From Bacteroidales bacterium (lineage in GTDB: Bacteria > Bacteroidota > Bacteroidia > Bacteroidales > UBA932), in assembly GCA_017961175.1 (NCBI GenBank), contig JAGCXV010000022.1, forward strand, positions 1 to 59,318: a DNA stretch of 59,318 bases. Direction: 5' to 3'. How positions within the stretch are numbered: position 1 is the stretch's first letter; each line of letters begins with the position of its first letter. A program made the position numbers and the translations under genes. Below are positions 1-8,426 of this stretch, one piece after another. The notes under the pieces are model-generated. The model searched no databases, had not been told where the DNA came from, and worked only from the letters and a program-made list of their open reading frames with translations.

Positions 1-917
1 ACATAGTCGATATTGCCCTTGATGTATTCCATTGCCTGGGAAAGCCATTCCTTGCCTTTTTCGGAATAGAAAATCGATGAAGGCATAAAGGAATCGTAAT
101 GGCCTGCGTCAAATTCTCCGCCCCTGAGGTATGCGGCAAACTTGTCGTGCAGATCCTTGTCGGTTGCAACCCATTCGCTGGCCCCGACTCCGGCGCAGTT
201 GAAAGTCTTGCTCGGAGCGTGGAAGGTAATGGTGTTCTTTGCCTGCTTAGCATTTACGGTTGCAAAAGGAATATGTCCCTTGAAGCTAAGGTCGCAGTGA
301 ATCTCGTCGCTGATGACAAAGACTTTGTTTTCCAGACAGATGCGGGCTATCTTCTGGAGTTCCGCCCTGGTCCATACCCTTCCTCCCGGGTTGTGGGGAT
401 TGCAAAGTATCATAGCCTTGCAGCCCTTGATTTTCTTCTGGAAAAGATCCCAGTCTATCTCAAAGTCCTCACCGTTCTTGCCTTCCTTAAGAAGCAGCGG
501 GCAGTCAACCCTCTTGCATCGCGCGTATGCTATCTGGTTTGCAAACGGATAATAGACCGGAGGGAATATCAGCACCTTGTCTCCCGGCTTGGTAAAGCAT
601 CTCAGGGCATGGGCGATTCCCACCACGATTCCCGGAACGAAGCCTAGCTGGTCCTTGTTGATCTCCCAACCGTAACGGTCTTTGAACCAGGCGATAATGG
701 CATCATACCATTTCTGCGGACGGCAGCCGTATCCCAGCACGCCCCCGTCCACTCTTTTTATCAGGGCATCCGTAAAGAACTTTGGAGTAGCAAAATCCAT
801 ATCGGCGATCCACATAGGCAGAAGGTTCTTCTTGCCCCAGATAGATTCCGTCATGTCCCATTTGATACAGCTTGTTCCCTTGCGGTTCAGCTCTTTGTCA
901 AATTTATAATGTGTCAT
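1..917 (-). CDS. MalY/PatB-like PLP-dependent C-S lyase/aminotransferase (C-terminus beyond window)
   Basis: Fold-type I PLP enzyme of the MalY/PatB branch, which usually cleaves cystathionine or other C-S bonds with release of a thiol. Translation from the ATG at 917 reads MTHYKFDKELNR and continues through LPMWIADMDF, the NPHNPGG motif, the SDEIHCDL motif that contacts the cofactor, and APSKTFN, whose lysine should form the PLP aldimine. About 305 residues are present; the family is about 390 long, so the end lies outside the window. The start is 3 nt after the stop of the kinase gene, so it is the last visible gene of the rlmH-kinase-malY operon. Family is clear; the exact substrate is not. 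Confidence 0.88.
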   Translation of the reverse strand, partial: MTHYKFDKELNRKGTSCIKWDMTESIWGKKNLLPMWIADMDFATPKFFTDALIKRVDGGVLGYGCRPQKWYDAIIAWFKDRYGWEINKDQLGFVPGIVVGIAHALRCFTKPGDKVLIFPPVYYPFANQIAYARCKRVDCPLLLKEGKNGEDFEIDWDLFQKKIKGCKAMILCNPHNPGGRVWTRAELQKIARICLENKVFVISDEIHCDLSFKGHIPFATVNAKQAKNTITFHAPSKTFNCAGVGASEWVATDKDLHDKFAAYLRGGEFDAGHYDSFMPSSIFYSEKGKEWLSQAMEYIKGNIDY

Positions 918-920
918 AGC

Positions 921-3900
921 TTATAGATTGTTGTTTTCCTCTGCGATAATTTCTTCTTTACCAGGCTTGTAAACCGGCAGCGTAAATGAGAAGCAGGCGC
1001 CTCCCAGAAGTTCGCTGCGGGAGTACCAGATACTTCCTCCGCTCTGTTCTATGATATTCTTGGAGATGGCAAGTCCGAGTCCGTTGCCGCTGCTCTTCGT
1101 GGTGAAGTTCGGCTGGAAGAGACTCTTCAGGTTCTCTTCTGTCACTCCGTTTCCGTTGTCGTCCACACTGACTTTCCAGAAGTCTCCATCTTCCAGGAGG
1201 CTCAGGGTGATAAATCCTTTATCCTCGGAATTGCCCAGTTCCTGAACAGCGTTGGATATCAAGTTATTGAGAACCCTTACAATCTGCTCACGGCGAGCCT
1301 TCACCCAGCAGTTTTCGCTCTCGTGGCTGAAGGAAATCCTTATATTATCGTTGTTATCGAACAAATCCTTCTGCTGCCTGATTACATCATATAGGTTGAA
1401 TACGGAAATCTCCTCAACATAGAACTTGGCGTAGCTGCTGAACTCGCTTGCCGTATTGGAAAGTATATCTATCTGCTCCAGGAGAGAAGAGGAAATGGCT
1501 TCCAGCTTATCCTCCCATCCCGGCGCATTTTTCTGCTTAAGCATTATAATCCTCTGGATACTGAGTTTCATAGGAGTCAGAGGATTCTTGATTTCGTGGG
1601 CAATGCGGCGGGCCATGTCGCTCCAGGCTTTCTCCCTTTCCGCCACCGCCATCTTGCGTGTACTCTCAGCCACATCATCCACCATCTTGTTGTAGGCGTC
1701 AACCAAAAGCCCTATCTCATCGTTGCTCTTGTAGGTGATGTGCTCAGGAGCGCTGGACACATCCATAGACTTCATCTTGGCGCTAAGGTCGCTCAGAGGC
1801 CTGGTAACCCTTGAGAAGAGCAGCCTGGACAGGAACAGCGCTATGATAAACAGGATGATACTTATGTTAATGATGGTGGCAACAACGTAAGAAAGGTCTC
1901 CGTTAAGGTCTCCTCCCTTGGTGAAATAAGGGATATCCGCTATGGCCACGAGTTTTCCGTTATGGTTGTAAATCGGAGAATAAAGGGAATAGTAGCTGTA
2001 TGCCCCTATCTTCTCCTTGTTGAAGATCTGGCTTTTCTGCCCGACCACCACATCAGAATAGGCCTTAGGATTCATCCTTGAGGAAAGGATGAACTTCTGG
2101 AAAAGATCCATCTTTGTAGAACGGATAATCTTTCCCGAAGGATCATAGAGGTTGATGTCGGAGTGCGTGTCGTTTGCCAGACGGTCCATCACGCTAACAA
2201 GCTCGGACGAATTGACATCCGTATAGTCCTGGACATATGTAAAATACGTAGACAGTGTCTTGCCTACGGTCTGGTTTTTCTCCTCCATCTGCAGGCGGCT
2301 GTGCAGCTTGTAGTAGCTTACGCTGTACCATACGCTGCCTACGGTAGCCGCAAGAAGGGAAGCGGCAACCACAATCGAGATGAGGAAGTTCAGCCTTCTG
2401 CCCCAGGACTTGTGGGAACGCTTAAGCGCCGCAGCTGCGCGCCTTCTTGCCTTCCTGATCCTGATCACTGCCATAAAGAACAGGAAGAAGAACAGGACCA
2501 GATAGGAAAGGGAAACTATATATGGGAAGAGGTTGCGCTCCAGGCGGCTGATTACCACCGTATTGTGGTCCGTTACCTTATTAACCCTATGCACATAGCC
2601 GTCCTTGAGAGTTGTCGTTCTGTCAAACTCCTTATCATACATCGGGTAATCATACCTTCCGCGGAAAAGCACCAGACGGCCGTCGTGATACTTGGCATAA
2701 GAGTAGATCTGAGGGATGTTGAAATCATCCGGCTGATAATCCGAGAAACTGTCCGGATAGCCGGCCTTACCCTCTTCATACCTTGCGGTAATCTCTATGA
2801 AAAGATTGATCGCCCCGTTCTCCGTAAGATACGGGAACAGCCCAAGGTAGCCAACCTGGCCGTTGAAGTTGCTCAGATAGTAGAAGGAACTTCCTTCAGA
2901 TATCGGAACGGCATCATACTGTGCCATCTTTGCCTTGTAATACTCCAGGCAGTTAACCACCATCTGACCAATCTGGATAGATTCGCTCGGGCGGCAGACG
3001 GAAAGGTTAATCACGTATTTCTGCTTTATGGACTGGAAGTAAAGCTCGCTGAACCTCATCTCCAGCATCGGGAGGTTTTCCTGAGGAGCAGACAGAAGCA
3101 CGGTGGAAATCGGGTCATCCCAGAGCTTCTGTTCCACCTCCCTGAGCTCCAGTTCCAGCCCAAGATCCCTTTCCACGGAAATGCGGTTGGCCATAAGCCG
3201 GCTCCATTCCTTCTCTTTCCTGGAACTCAGCGATGTAACCGTAAGCAAGGTGTAAAGGGAAATCAGTATGGTGAAAAGCAGGGTGTTGCGGATAGACAGA
3301 AGGCTTCTCTGCCTTCTCATTTTCATCAGCGACGCGATCAGCTGCAGGCTGAACATCAGCATCAGGAACAGCAGTGCGTAGGAAAGGTAGCAGAGAACCG
3401 TGTAAATGGAAATCTCCGTCACCTTGTAAAGCTCCATGTTGATGGAGGAATTGGCCACAAGGCTCCTCAGCGTGTAGTTGATATAAAGGCAGAGGACTAC
3501 CGGAATGGCGCAAAGCAGGATTATTCCGGCCCATTTCTTCCAGCCCGAGCGGTGGCGCAGGCTCTCTAAATAATATGACCTGAGCATATAGAAGCCCAGT
3601 ACCAGAAGGCTAACGTACAGGTTGTTGAGAAGAAGGTTGCCTATCGATGAGAATAATCCGGAATCAGCATAAACCGTTGGAGAGAAGAATGTGGAAGAAT
3701 AAGCGCTTCTTGCCCCAAGACGGAAACTTATCACCCAAAGAACCGTAAGTCCGACTATATAAACGGCCAGACGTCCGAGGCTGCGGCGGCGGTGCAGATA
3801 GAATATGAAGGCCAGCGTTGCAAAAGCCAGGGCTAACCAGGTGAAAGGACTGACAGCGGAAATCTTTCCGACCGTAACATCCCTCTGAAGGATGAACAGC

Positions 3901-4529
3901 AGCTCATTGTCCACACCAAGGATTTCCTCTCCGCAGCTTTCAAAGGTAACCGGCTGGATATCCACATCTTCAGATATTCCCAAAGCCGGGTTGAACACGC
4001 TCATTCCTAGAGCATCTGCAACCTTCTTGTCTGTCTTTACAAGCAATCCGGCTATTACCCTGACATCATCCTCGACATAACTCTTTATAACATACCAGCT
4101 GCTTCCGATATTCACATACTGCTCCTTTCCGGAAAGGTAGGAGAACGGATAAAGGAAGCGGCTCTGCCCTTCCAGATAATGCTCCGAGCGGAAAATCTGG
4201 TAAATGGAACTTTCCCTGAGATCGTCGTTGGCAAACGGGAACTGGTGAACCCAGCTCTGGAGAGTGTCCGACCGGTAGCGGTAGATCACCATATCCTCCG
4301 GCAGGTCCTTTATCTCCAGCCATTTGTCAGCCGGCTGGTCCAGGGCCTGATATGCAAACTCATCCAGCAGGGCCTCTCTCTTCTGGAGATTATCCTGAAG
4401 ACTGCGGGCCTCGGAAGCAAGGTCATCCCTGCCCCCGCTCAGGAGGAAACTCAAAACCAGGCAAACCGCCACTCCCAGAACGGCCAGCGGCAGGATATTG
4501 CGTTTTATGAATCCGAATACCTCCTTCAT
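921..4529 (-). CDS. Very large NtrY-like membrane sensor histidine kinase
   Basis: Two-component sensor kinase of 1202 residues, far longer than the usual 450-750 of NtrY-type kinases. It has an N-terminal membrane anchor near residues 12-32, a block of hydrophobic segments at roughly 225-430, a hydrophilic domain to about 680, more membrane segments near 685-705 and 725-750, another probable extracytoplasmic domain, and a last segment running into a HAMP-like linker. The H-box (RRIAHEIKNPLTPMKL, His about 978) is typical of NtrY. The N-box (NNLISNAVQEL), G1 (DDNGNG) and G2 (GNGLGLAISK) boxes are intact, so it should be an active kinase. It lies between rlmH and the MalY-like gene with gaps of 6 and 3 nt. 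The nearby NtrC-like regulator (5549-6721) is a plausible partner, though in a separate unit. The signal sensed is unknown. Confidence 0.85.
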   Translation of the reverse strand: MKEVFGFIKRNILPLAVLGVAVCLVLSFLLSGGRDDLASEARSLQDNLQKREALLDEFAYQALDQPADKWLEIKDLPEDMVIYRYRSDTLQSWVHQFPFANDDLRESSIYQIFRSEHYLEGQSRFLYPFSYLSGKEQYVNIGSSWYVIKSYVEDDVRVIAGLLVKTDKKVADALGMSVFNPALGISEDVDIQPVTFESCGEEILGVDNELLFILQRDVTVGKISAVSPFTWLALAFATLAFIFYLHRRRSLGRLAVYIVGLTVLWVISFRLGARSAYSSTFFSPTVYADSGLFSSIGNLLLNNLYVSLLVLGFYMLRSYYLESLRHRSGWKKWAGIILLCAIPVVLCLYINYTLRSLVANSSINMELYKVTEISIYTVLCYLSYALLFLMLMFSLQLIASLMKMRRQRSLLSIRNTLLFTILISLYTLLTVTSLSSRKEKEWSRLMANRISVERDLGLELELREVEQKLWDDPISTVLLSAPQENLPMLEMRFSELYFQSIKQKYVINLSVCRPSESIQIGQMVVNCLEYYKAKMAQYDAVPISEGSSFYYLSNFNGQVGYLGLFPYLTENGAINLFIEITARYEEGKAGYPDSFSDYQPDDFNIPQIYSYAKYHDGRLVLFRGRYDYPMYDKEFDRTTTLKDGYVHRVNKVTDHNTVVISRLERNLFPYIVSLSYLVLFFFLFFMAVIRIRKARRRAAAALKRSHKSWGRRLNFLISIVVAASLLAATVGSVWYSVSYYKLHSRLQMEEKNQTVGKTLSTYFTYVQDYTDVNSSELVSVMDRLANDTHSDINLYDPSGKIIRSTKMDLFQKFILSSRMNPKAYSDVVVGQKSQIFNKEKIGAYSYYSLYSPIYNHNGKLVAIADIPYFTKGGDLNGDLSYVVATIINISIILFIIALFLSRLLFSRVTRPLSDLSAKMKSMDVSSAPEHITYKSNDEIGLLVDAYNKMVDDVAESTRKMAVAEREKAWSDMARRIAHEIKNPLTPMKLSIQRIIMLKQKNAPGWEDKLEAISSSLLEQIDILSNTASEFSSYAKFYVEEISVFNLYDVIRQQKDLFDNNDNIRISFSHESENCWVKARREQIVRVLNNLISNAVQELGNSEDKGFITLSLLEDGDFWKVSVDDNGNGVTEENLKSLFQPNFTTKSSGNGLGLAISKNIIEQSGGSIWYSRSELLGGACFSFTLPVYKPGKEEIIAEENNNL

Positions 4530-4535
4530 ACTCTC

Positions 4536-5024
4536 CTATGCGTGGTGATAAGGCTCTCCTTTAATTATCGTCATTGCCCTGTAAAGCTGCTCCAGGAAAA
4601 TCAGCCTCACGATCTGATGGGAAAAAGTCATCCTGGAAAGTGAAAGCATCCCTGATGCCGTATCATACACGGCCTGGGAAAAACCGTACGCCCCTCCAAT
4701 TACAAAGCACAGTTCCTTCTCCCCGGCAAGATCCTTCTCCAGTTTGGCCGCCCAGGCCTCGGAACCCAGGCTTTCTCCCCTTTCATCCAGCAGCACTACC
4801 TTCTTCCCGGAAACCTTTCCCTTTACAGCCCCTATCTCTTTGAGAATCAGCTCCCCCTCCTTCTCTTTTATCTGGTCTTTGCTCAGCGACGAGGCTCCTT
4901 TGAGAGCCGGAATGTAAACCTCGGAAAACTTGCAATAATGCTTAAGCCTGGAGGAATACAACTTCATCCCCTCTTCCACAAAGGAGAAATCCGTCTTGCC
5001 TACGCAAATCAGCTTTATCTTCAT
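4536..5024 (-). CDS. rlmH: 23S rRNA (pseudouridine-1915-N3)-methyltransferase RlmH
   Basis: SPOUT-class methyltransferase that methylates the modified pseudouridine in helix 69 of 23S rRNA on the assembled 70S ribosome. The 162-residue length and start MKIKLICVGKT are typical. The C-terminal trefoil-knot SAM site is visible in FVIGGAYGFS, followed by the conserved LSRMTFSHQIVRLIFLEQLY region and RAMTIIKGEPYHH end. It is the first gene of a leftward unit with the NtrY-like kinase 6 nt downstream. A TAAATTTG promoter element lies 19 nt before the start codon. Confidence 0.96.
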   Translation of the reverse strand: MKIKLICVGKTDFSFVEEGMKLYSSRLKHYCKFSEVYIPALKGASSLSKDQIKEKEGELILKEIGAVKGKVSGKKVVLLDERGESLGSEAWAAKLEKDLAGEKELCFVIGGAYGFSQAVYDTASGMLSLSRMTFSHQIVRLIFLEQLYRAMTIIKGEPYHHA

Positions 5025-5043
5025 TTCTTAAAATGCCTTCTTG

Positions 5044-5051
5044 CAAATTTA
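5044..5051 (-). promoter_or_regulatory. -7 promoter element for rlmH operon
   Basis: The minus strand reads TAAATTTG, a full match to the Bacteroidota -7 consensus TAnnTTTG, 19 nt upstream of the rlmH start codon. Confidence 0.6.
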
Positions 5052-5118
5052 ACACAAAACAGGCAAAAATGGCGTGATTTTTGTTGTTTTTTCAGCAGTT
5101 CAGACACTATCCTGAAAG

Positions 5119-5556
5119 ATGACAAACGGAAATATCTTCCCCTTGAGGACAAAGGCGGCGGCTCTGCTGGGTGCAGCGCTGCTGGTTTTGGCTTTCTGCT
5201 TTAACACAAAGGCACAGAGCCAGGGAGGAGATGTTTTCATCCCTATAGCCAAGTACATACAGAAGGGAGACGCGGACAAGCTTTCCGCCTGGTTTGCAAA
5301 GAATCTGGAGATAGATATCTTCGGAAGCCCTACCGAATGTTCCCAGACCCAGGCTACCCAGATTATGAAGAATTTCTTCTCCCAGTACACTCCAAAATCC
5401 TTCGTAATCATACACAAAAGCGGCAACCCGCCTATGAAATACGCCATAGGCACTCTCAAAACGGGGTCTGAAAATCTCAGGGTTACCCTTCTCGTAAGGA
5501 CAAATCCGGATACTCCTCAGATTCTGAGGATAAGGATAGAGAGATCCTCTATCTGA
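5119..5556 (+). CDS. DUF4783 family secreted protein
   Basis: Small exported protein of 145 residues resembling the Bacteroidota family DUF4783. The N-terminus carries a basic stretch, a hydrophobic core (ALLGAALLVLAFCF) and a signal peptidase I type site after TKA, giving a mature domain of about 115 residues that starts QSQGGDVFIPIAKYIQKGDA. Function of the family is unknown; the fold resembles NTF2-like proteins, which is inference. The gene sits alone between the divergent rlmH operon and the convergent regulator gene, whose stop it overlaps by 8 nt. No strong promoter motif was seen in the short upstream gap. Confidence 0.75.
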   Translation: MTNGNIFPLRTKAAALLGAALLVLAFCFNTKAQSQGGDVFIPIAKYIQKGDADKLSAWFAKNLEIDIFGSPTECSQTQATQIMKNFFSQYTPKSFVIIHKSGNPPMKYAIGTLKTGSENLRVTLLVRTNPDTPQILRIRIERSSI

Positions 5557-6721
5557 ACATCGGGCTAGCCAACAAGGTTACATCCGCCTTCGTGATAGGA
5601 TTTCCTCCCAAAATCATAAGACGCTCCACAACGTTCCTGAGCTCGCGGATATTTCCGGTCCAGGAATGTTTCTTGAGTTCTTCCAGGGCATCCTTGTTGA
5701 TACTCCTCTTTCCCATACCGCTTTCCTTGGAAATCTCGTCTATGAAATGCTCCACCAGAAGCGGAATGTCTTCCTTCCTCTCCGAGAGAGCCGGAACCCT
5801 TATCACAATTACGCTCAGGCGATGGTAAAGGTCCTCGCGGAAAGTTCCCTTCTGGATTTCTTCCGGGATATTCTTGTTGGTTGCTGCAACGACTCTTACG
5901 TTTACATTGATGTCCTTGTCGCTGCCCACTCTTGTAAGCTTGTTTTCCTGAAGCACCCTCAGAACCTTGGCCTGGGCGGAAAGGCTCATGTCTCCGATCT
6001 CATCCAGGAAGAGGGTTCCGCCGTCTGCCTGCTCGAACTTTCCCTTGTGCTGCTTGATCGCTGAGGTGAAGCTGCCCTTCTCGTGTCCGAAGAGCTCGCT
6101 CTCTATAAGTTCGCTAGGAATAGCGGCGCAGTTGACCTCGATAAACGGCATCTTGGCTCTCGGGCTCTTCTCGTGCAGCCATCTGGCCACCAGCTCCTTG
6201 CCAGTTCCGTTAGAACCTGTAACGAGTACCCTGGCGTCTGTCGGGGCAACGCGGTCTATCATCTCCTTGACCTGCATTATGGCCTTGGACTGCCCTACTA
6301 TTTCCTGAACCGTTGAGGATGCCGCAACCTTTTTCTTGAGAGTCTTGTTCTCAGCCACAACTTCCTTATGGTCGGAAGCGTTCTTAACGGTAATGAGAAC
6401 CCTGTTCAGGTCCAGAGGCTTGGATACGAAATCATATGCCCCGGCCTTTATGCACTTGACGGCAGTGTCTATGTCTCCGTGCCCGGAAATCATGACGATG
6501 GAACTCTCCACTCCCTCGGCAACCATCTTCTCCAAAGTTTCCATTCCGTCCATTACCGGCATCTTTATATCGCAGAATATCACATCATAGCGATCCGCTA
6601 AGGCTTTATCCAGCCCCTCCTTTCCGTTCTCGGCCAAAGTCACCTCGTAGCCCTCGTCCTCAAGGATATCCTTCAGGGCAAGGCGGATGCTTTTTTCATC
6701 GTCGATGATAAGTATCTTCAT
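5549..6721 (-). CDS. NtrC-like response regulator, REC plus AAA+, without HTH and with altered GAFTGA loop
   Basis: Response regulator of 390 residues. The receiver domain (1-115) has acidic residues Asp7-Asp8, phospho-acceptor Asp51 (FCDIKMPVMDG) and the conserved Lys101. The AAA+ domain follows: Walker A GSNGTGKE at 169-176, Walker B LFLDEIGD at 237-244, and an arginine-rich sensor region. The loop that contacts sigma-54, normally GAFTGA, reads GSFTSA at 216-221. The protein ends about 10 residues after the AAA+ domain, so the Fis-type DNA-binding domain found in most of the family (about 450 residues) is missing. It is 10 nt downstream of cmk, in one unit with it. The NtrY-like kinase at 921-4529 is the obvious partner candidate. 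Whether it acts on sigma-54 is open. Confidence 0.87.
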   Translation of the reverse strand: MKILIIDDEKSIRLALKDILEDEGYEVTLAENGKEGLDKALADRYDVIFCDIKMPVMDGMETLEKMVAEGVESSIVMISGHGDIDTAVKCIKAGAYDFVSKPLDLNRVLITVKNASDHKEVVAENKTLKKKVAASSTVQEIVGQSKAIMQVKEMIDRVAPTDARVLVTGSNGTGKELVARWLHEKSPRAKMPFIEVNCAAIPSELIESELFGHEKGSFTSAIKQHKGKFEQADGGTLFLDEIGDMSLSAQAKVLRVLQENKLTRVGSDKDINVNVRVVAATNKNIPEEIQKGTFREDLYHRLSVIVIRVPALSERKEDIPLLVEHFIDEISKESGMGKRSINKDALEELKKHSWTGNIRELRNVVERLMILGGNPITKADVTLLASPMFR

Positions 6722-6731
6722 ATCCCTTTGT

Positions 6732-7454
6732 TTAAATCTCCTGCTGCGGCAGTTCTACCTTCAGGTTGAAATTCGGAAGCAATATGGTGTTAAGCCACTC
6801 TATCTCGTCTTCCAGGCTCATGCTGCTGTTGTCCAGCTCTATGGCGTCCTTGGCCTTGGTAAGCGGATCCTTCGCCCTGTGGGAGTCTATGTAATCCCTC
6901 TTCTTGAGGTTTTCCAGCACGCTCTCGAATGTATCCTTCTCTCCCTTGGCCTGGAGTTCCTTGAAACGGCGCATTGCCCTTACCTGCTCGCTGGCGGTCA
7001 TGAATATCTTGACTTCCGCATTCGGGAACACGGCCGTTCCAATGTCCCTGCCGTCCATCACCAGGCCCTTGTCCTGTCCCATGCGCCTGAGCATCACGTT
7101 GACAAAATCCCTTACAAAAGGAATCTCAGCGATCGGGCTCACGTGTGAAGACACGGTGGACTGGCGGATGTACTTTTCTATGTTGGCGCCGTTGAGGAAG
7201 GTCTGGCTGTCTCCCTTCTTGTTGGTGCGGAAGGTTATTTCCACCTTAGGGAGCACTCTCTGCAGGTTTTCCTTGTCGATATTCCCGCGGTCATCTATGA
7301 AACCGTTGGTGTAGGCAAAATACGTGACGGCACGGTAAAGGGCGCCGCTGTCAGCATAAATGTAACCCAGACCCTTGGCCACCAGCTTGGCGAAGGTGCT
7401 TTTTCCTGTAGACGAATAACCGTCTATCGCGATTATGATCTTTCCGCTTGCCAT
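6732..7454 (-). CDS. cmk: Cytidylate kinase
   Basis: Cytosolic NMP kinase that phosphorylates CMP and dCMP with ATP, feeding pyrimidine nucleotide pools. The start MASGKIIIAIDGYSSTGKST contains the P-loop (GYSSTGKST). Further family blocks are YADSGALYRAVTYFA, the GRDIGTAVFPNAEVKIFMTA motif and the RDYIDSHR/PLTKAKDAIELD region, which contributes CMP-binding residues. Length of 240 residues is slightly above the usual 225-230. It is the promoter-proximal gene of a unit with the response regulator. A TAAATTTG element lies 20 nt upstream, divergent from ispH. Confidence 0.96.
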   Translation of the reverse strand: MASGKIIIAIDGYSSTGKSTFAKLVAKGLGYIYADSGALYRAVTYFAYTNGFIDDRGNIDKENLQRVLPKVEITFRTNKKGDSQTFLNGANIEKYIRQSTVSSHVSPIAEIPFVRDFVNVMLRRMGQDKGLVMDGRDIGTAVFPNAEVKIFMTASEQVRAMRRFKELQAKGEKDTFESVLENLKKRDYIDSHRAKDPLTKAKDAIELDNSSMSLEDEIEWLNTILLPNFNLKVELPQQEI

Positions 7455-7474
7455 AGAACTCTCATTTAATTTGA

Positions 7475-7482
7475 CAAATTTA
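7475..7482 (-). promoter_or_regulatory. -7 promoter element for cmk
   Basis: The minus strand reads TAAATTTG (TAnnTTTG), 20 nt before the cmk start codon. Confidence 0.6.
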
Positions 7483-7505
7483 CGAATCTGTTTTCAATTA
7501 ACGAT

Positions 7506-7513
7506 TATCTTTG
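7506..7513 (+). promoter_or_regulatory. -7 promoter element for ispH
   Basis: TATCTTTG matches TAnnTTTG. It ends 10 nt before the ATG at 7524 and would place the transcript start after the GTG at 7515, so it supports ATG 7524 as the start of ispH. Confidence 0.6.
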
Positions 7514-7523
7514 TGTGCAAGAA

Positions 7524-8426
7524 ATGAAGGTCAACGTAGAAATAGACAGGGATTCCGGTTTCTGCAACGGAGTGGTGAGGGCTGTCCGCACGGCCGAGGA
7601 AAACCTCGGGCAGAAGCGGGAGCTTTACACCCTGGGAGCCATAGTTCACAACAACTCCGAGCTGGACCGCCTGGAAAAGAAGGGCCTGAAGGTGATAGAC
7701 AAAGAGCAGATGGGCCGCCTGGAAAACACCACGGTGCTGATCCGCGCCCACGGCGAGCCGCCTTCCACGTATGACCTTGCAAAGGAGAGGAACATCCGGC
7801 TCATAGACTGTACCTGCCCGGTTGTGCTGCAGCTGCAGAAAAAGATTGCGGACACGGGTGGACAGATCGTTATCTTCGGCAAAATCGGCCATGCGGAAGT
7901 GAACGGTCTTGTTGGAAGGGCCGAGGGACGTGCCGTGGTTGTGGAGAATATCGGACAGATAGACAAGGTGGATTTCACAAAGCCGGTCAACATTTTCTCC
8001 CAGACCACTAAGGACCCTGTGGAATATGCCCAGGTCTGCGATATGATCAGGGAAAGGATGGCAGACAAGTCCGCCCTTACGGTCCACGACACCATCTGCC
8101 GCCAGGTGGCCCAGAGACACGCCCGCCTGAGCGCCTTCGCCCAGAGCCACAACGTCATAATCTTTGTGAGCGGAAAGGAATCATCCAACGGAAAGGTTCT
8201 CTACGAGCTTTGCAAAAAGTACAATCCAAGATCTTACAATATCCAGTCGCTGAGCCAGATAGATAAAGGATGGTTCAAGCGCGGAGACAACATTGGAGTT
8301 TGCGGGGCTACATCCACCCCTAAATGGCAGCTTACCTCAACCGCCAGATTTTTAAAAATCAGGCTAAAGAGTTATATTTGCGGCAAATTTTACAGTATTA
8401 TATATGGCAACTACAGCAGATTTTAA
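7524..8426 (+). CDS. ispH: 4-hydroxy-3-methylbut-2-enyl diphosphate reductase IspH, with extended C-terminus
   Basis: Iron-sulfur enzyme of the last step of the MEP pathway, reducing HMBPP to IPP and DMAPP. The three cluster-binding cysteines are in SGFCNGV (Cys14), DCTCPVV and GVCGATSTP. I start at ATG 7524 rather than GTG 7515 because homologues begin MKVxIDxxSGFC and the promoter lies too close to the GTG. The odd feature is the end. Homologues stop roughly 6-15 residues after STPKW; here the frame runs on for about 33 residues (LKIRLKSYICGKF and so on), through the efp promoter and 23 nt into efp. This looks like loss of the usual stop codon, or a base error. Confidence 0.93.
   Translation: MKVNVEIDRDSGFCNGVVRAVRTAEENLGQKRELYTLGAIVHNNSELDRLEKKGLKVIDKEQMGRLENTTVLIRAHGEPPSTYDLAKERNIRLIDCTCPVVLQLQKKIADTGGQIVIFGKIGHAEVNGLVGRAEGRAVVVENIGQIDKVDFTKPVNIFSQTTKDPVEYAQVCDMIRERMADKSALTVHDTICRQVAQRHARLSAFAQSHNVIIFVSGKESSNGKVLYELCKKYNPRSYNIQSLSQIDKGWFKRGDNIGVCGATSTPKWQLTSTARFLKIRLKSYICGKFYSIIYGNYSRF
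8373..8380 (+). promoter_or_regulatory. -7 promoter element for efp, inside the ispH tail
   Basis: TATATTTG matches TAnnTTTG and lies 23 nt before the efp start codon, within the unusual 3' extension of ispH. Confidence 0.6.

Noticed and set aside
7515-7523. GTG at 7515 as start of ispH
   Set aside because: It lies right after the -7 promoter element and homologues begin at the position of the ATG at 7524.
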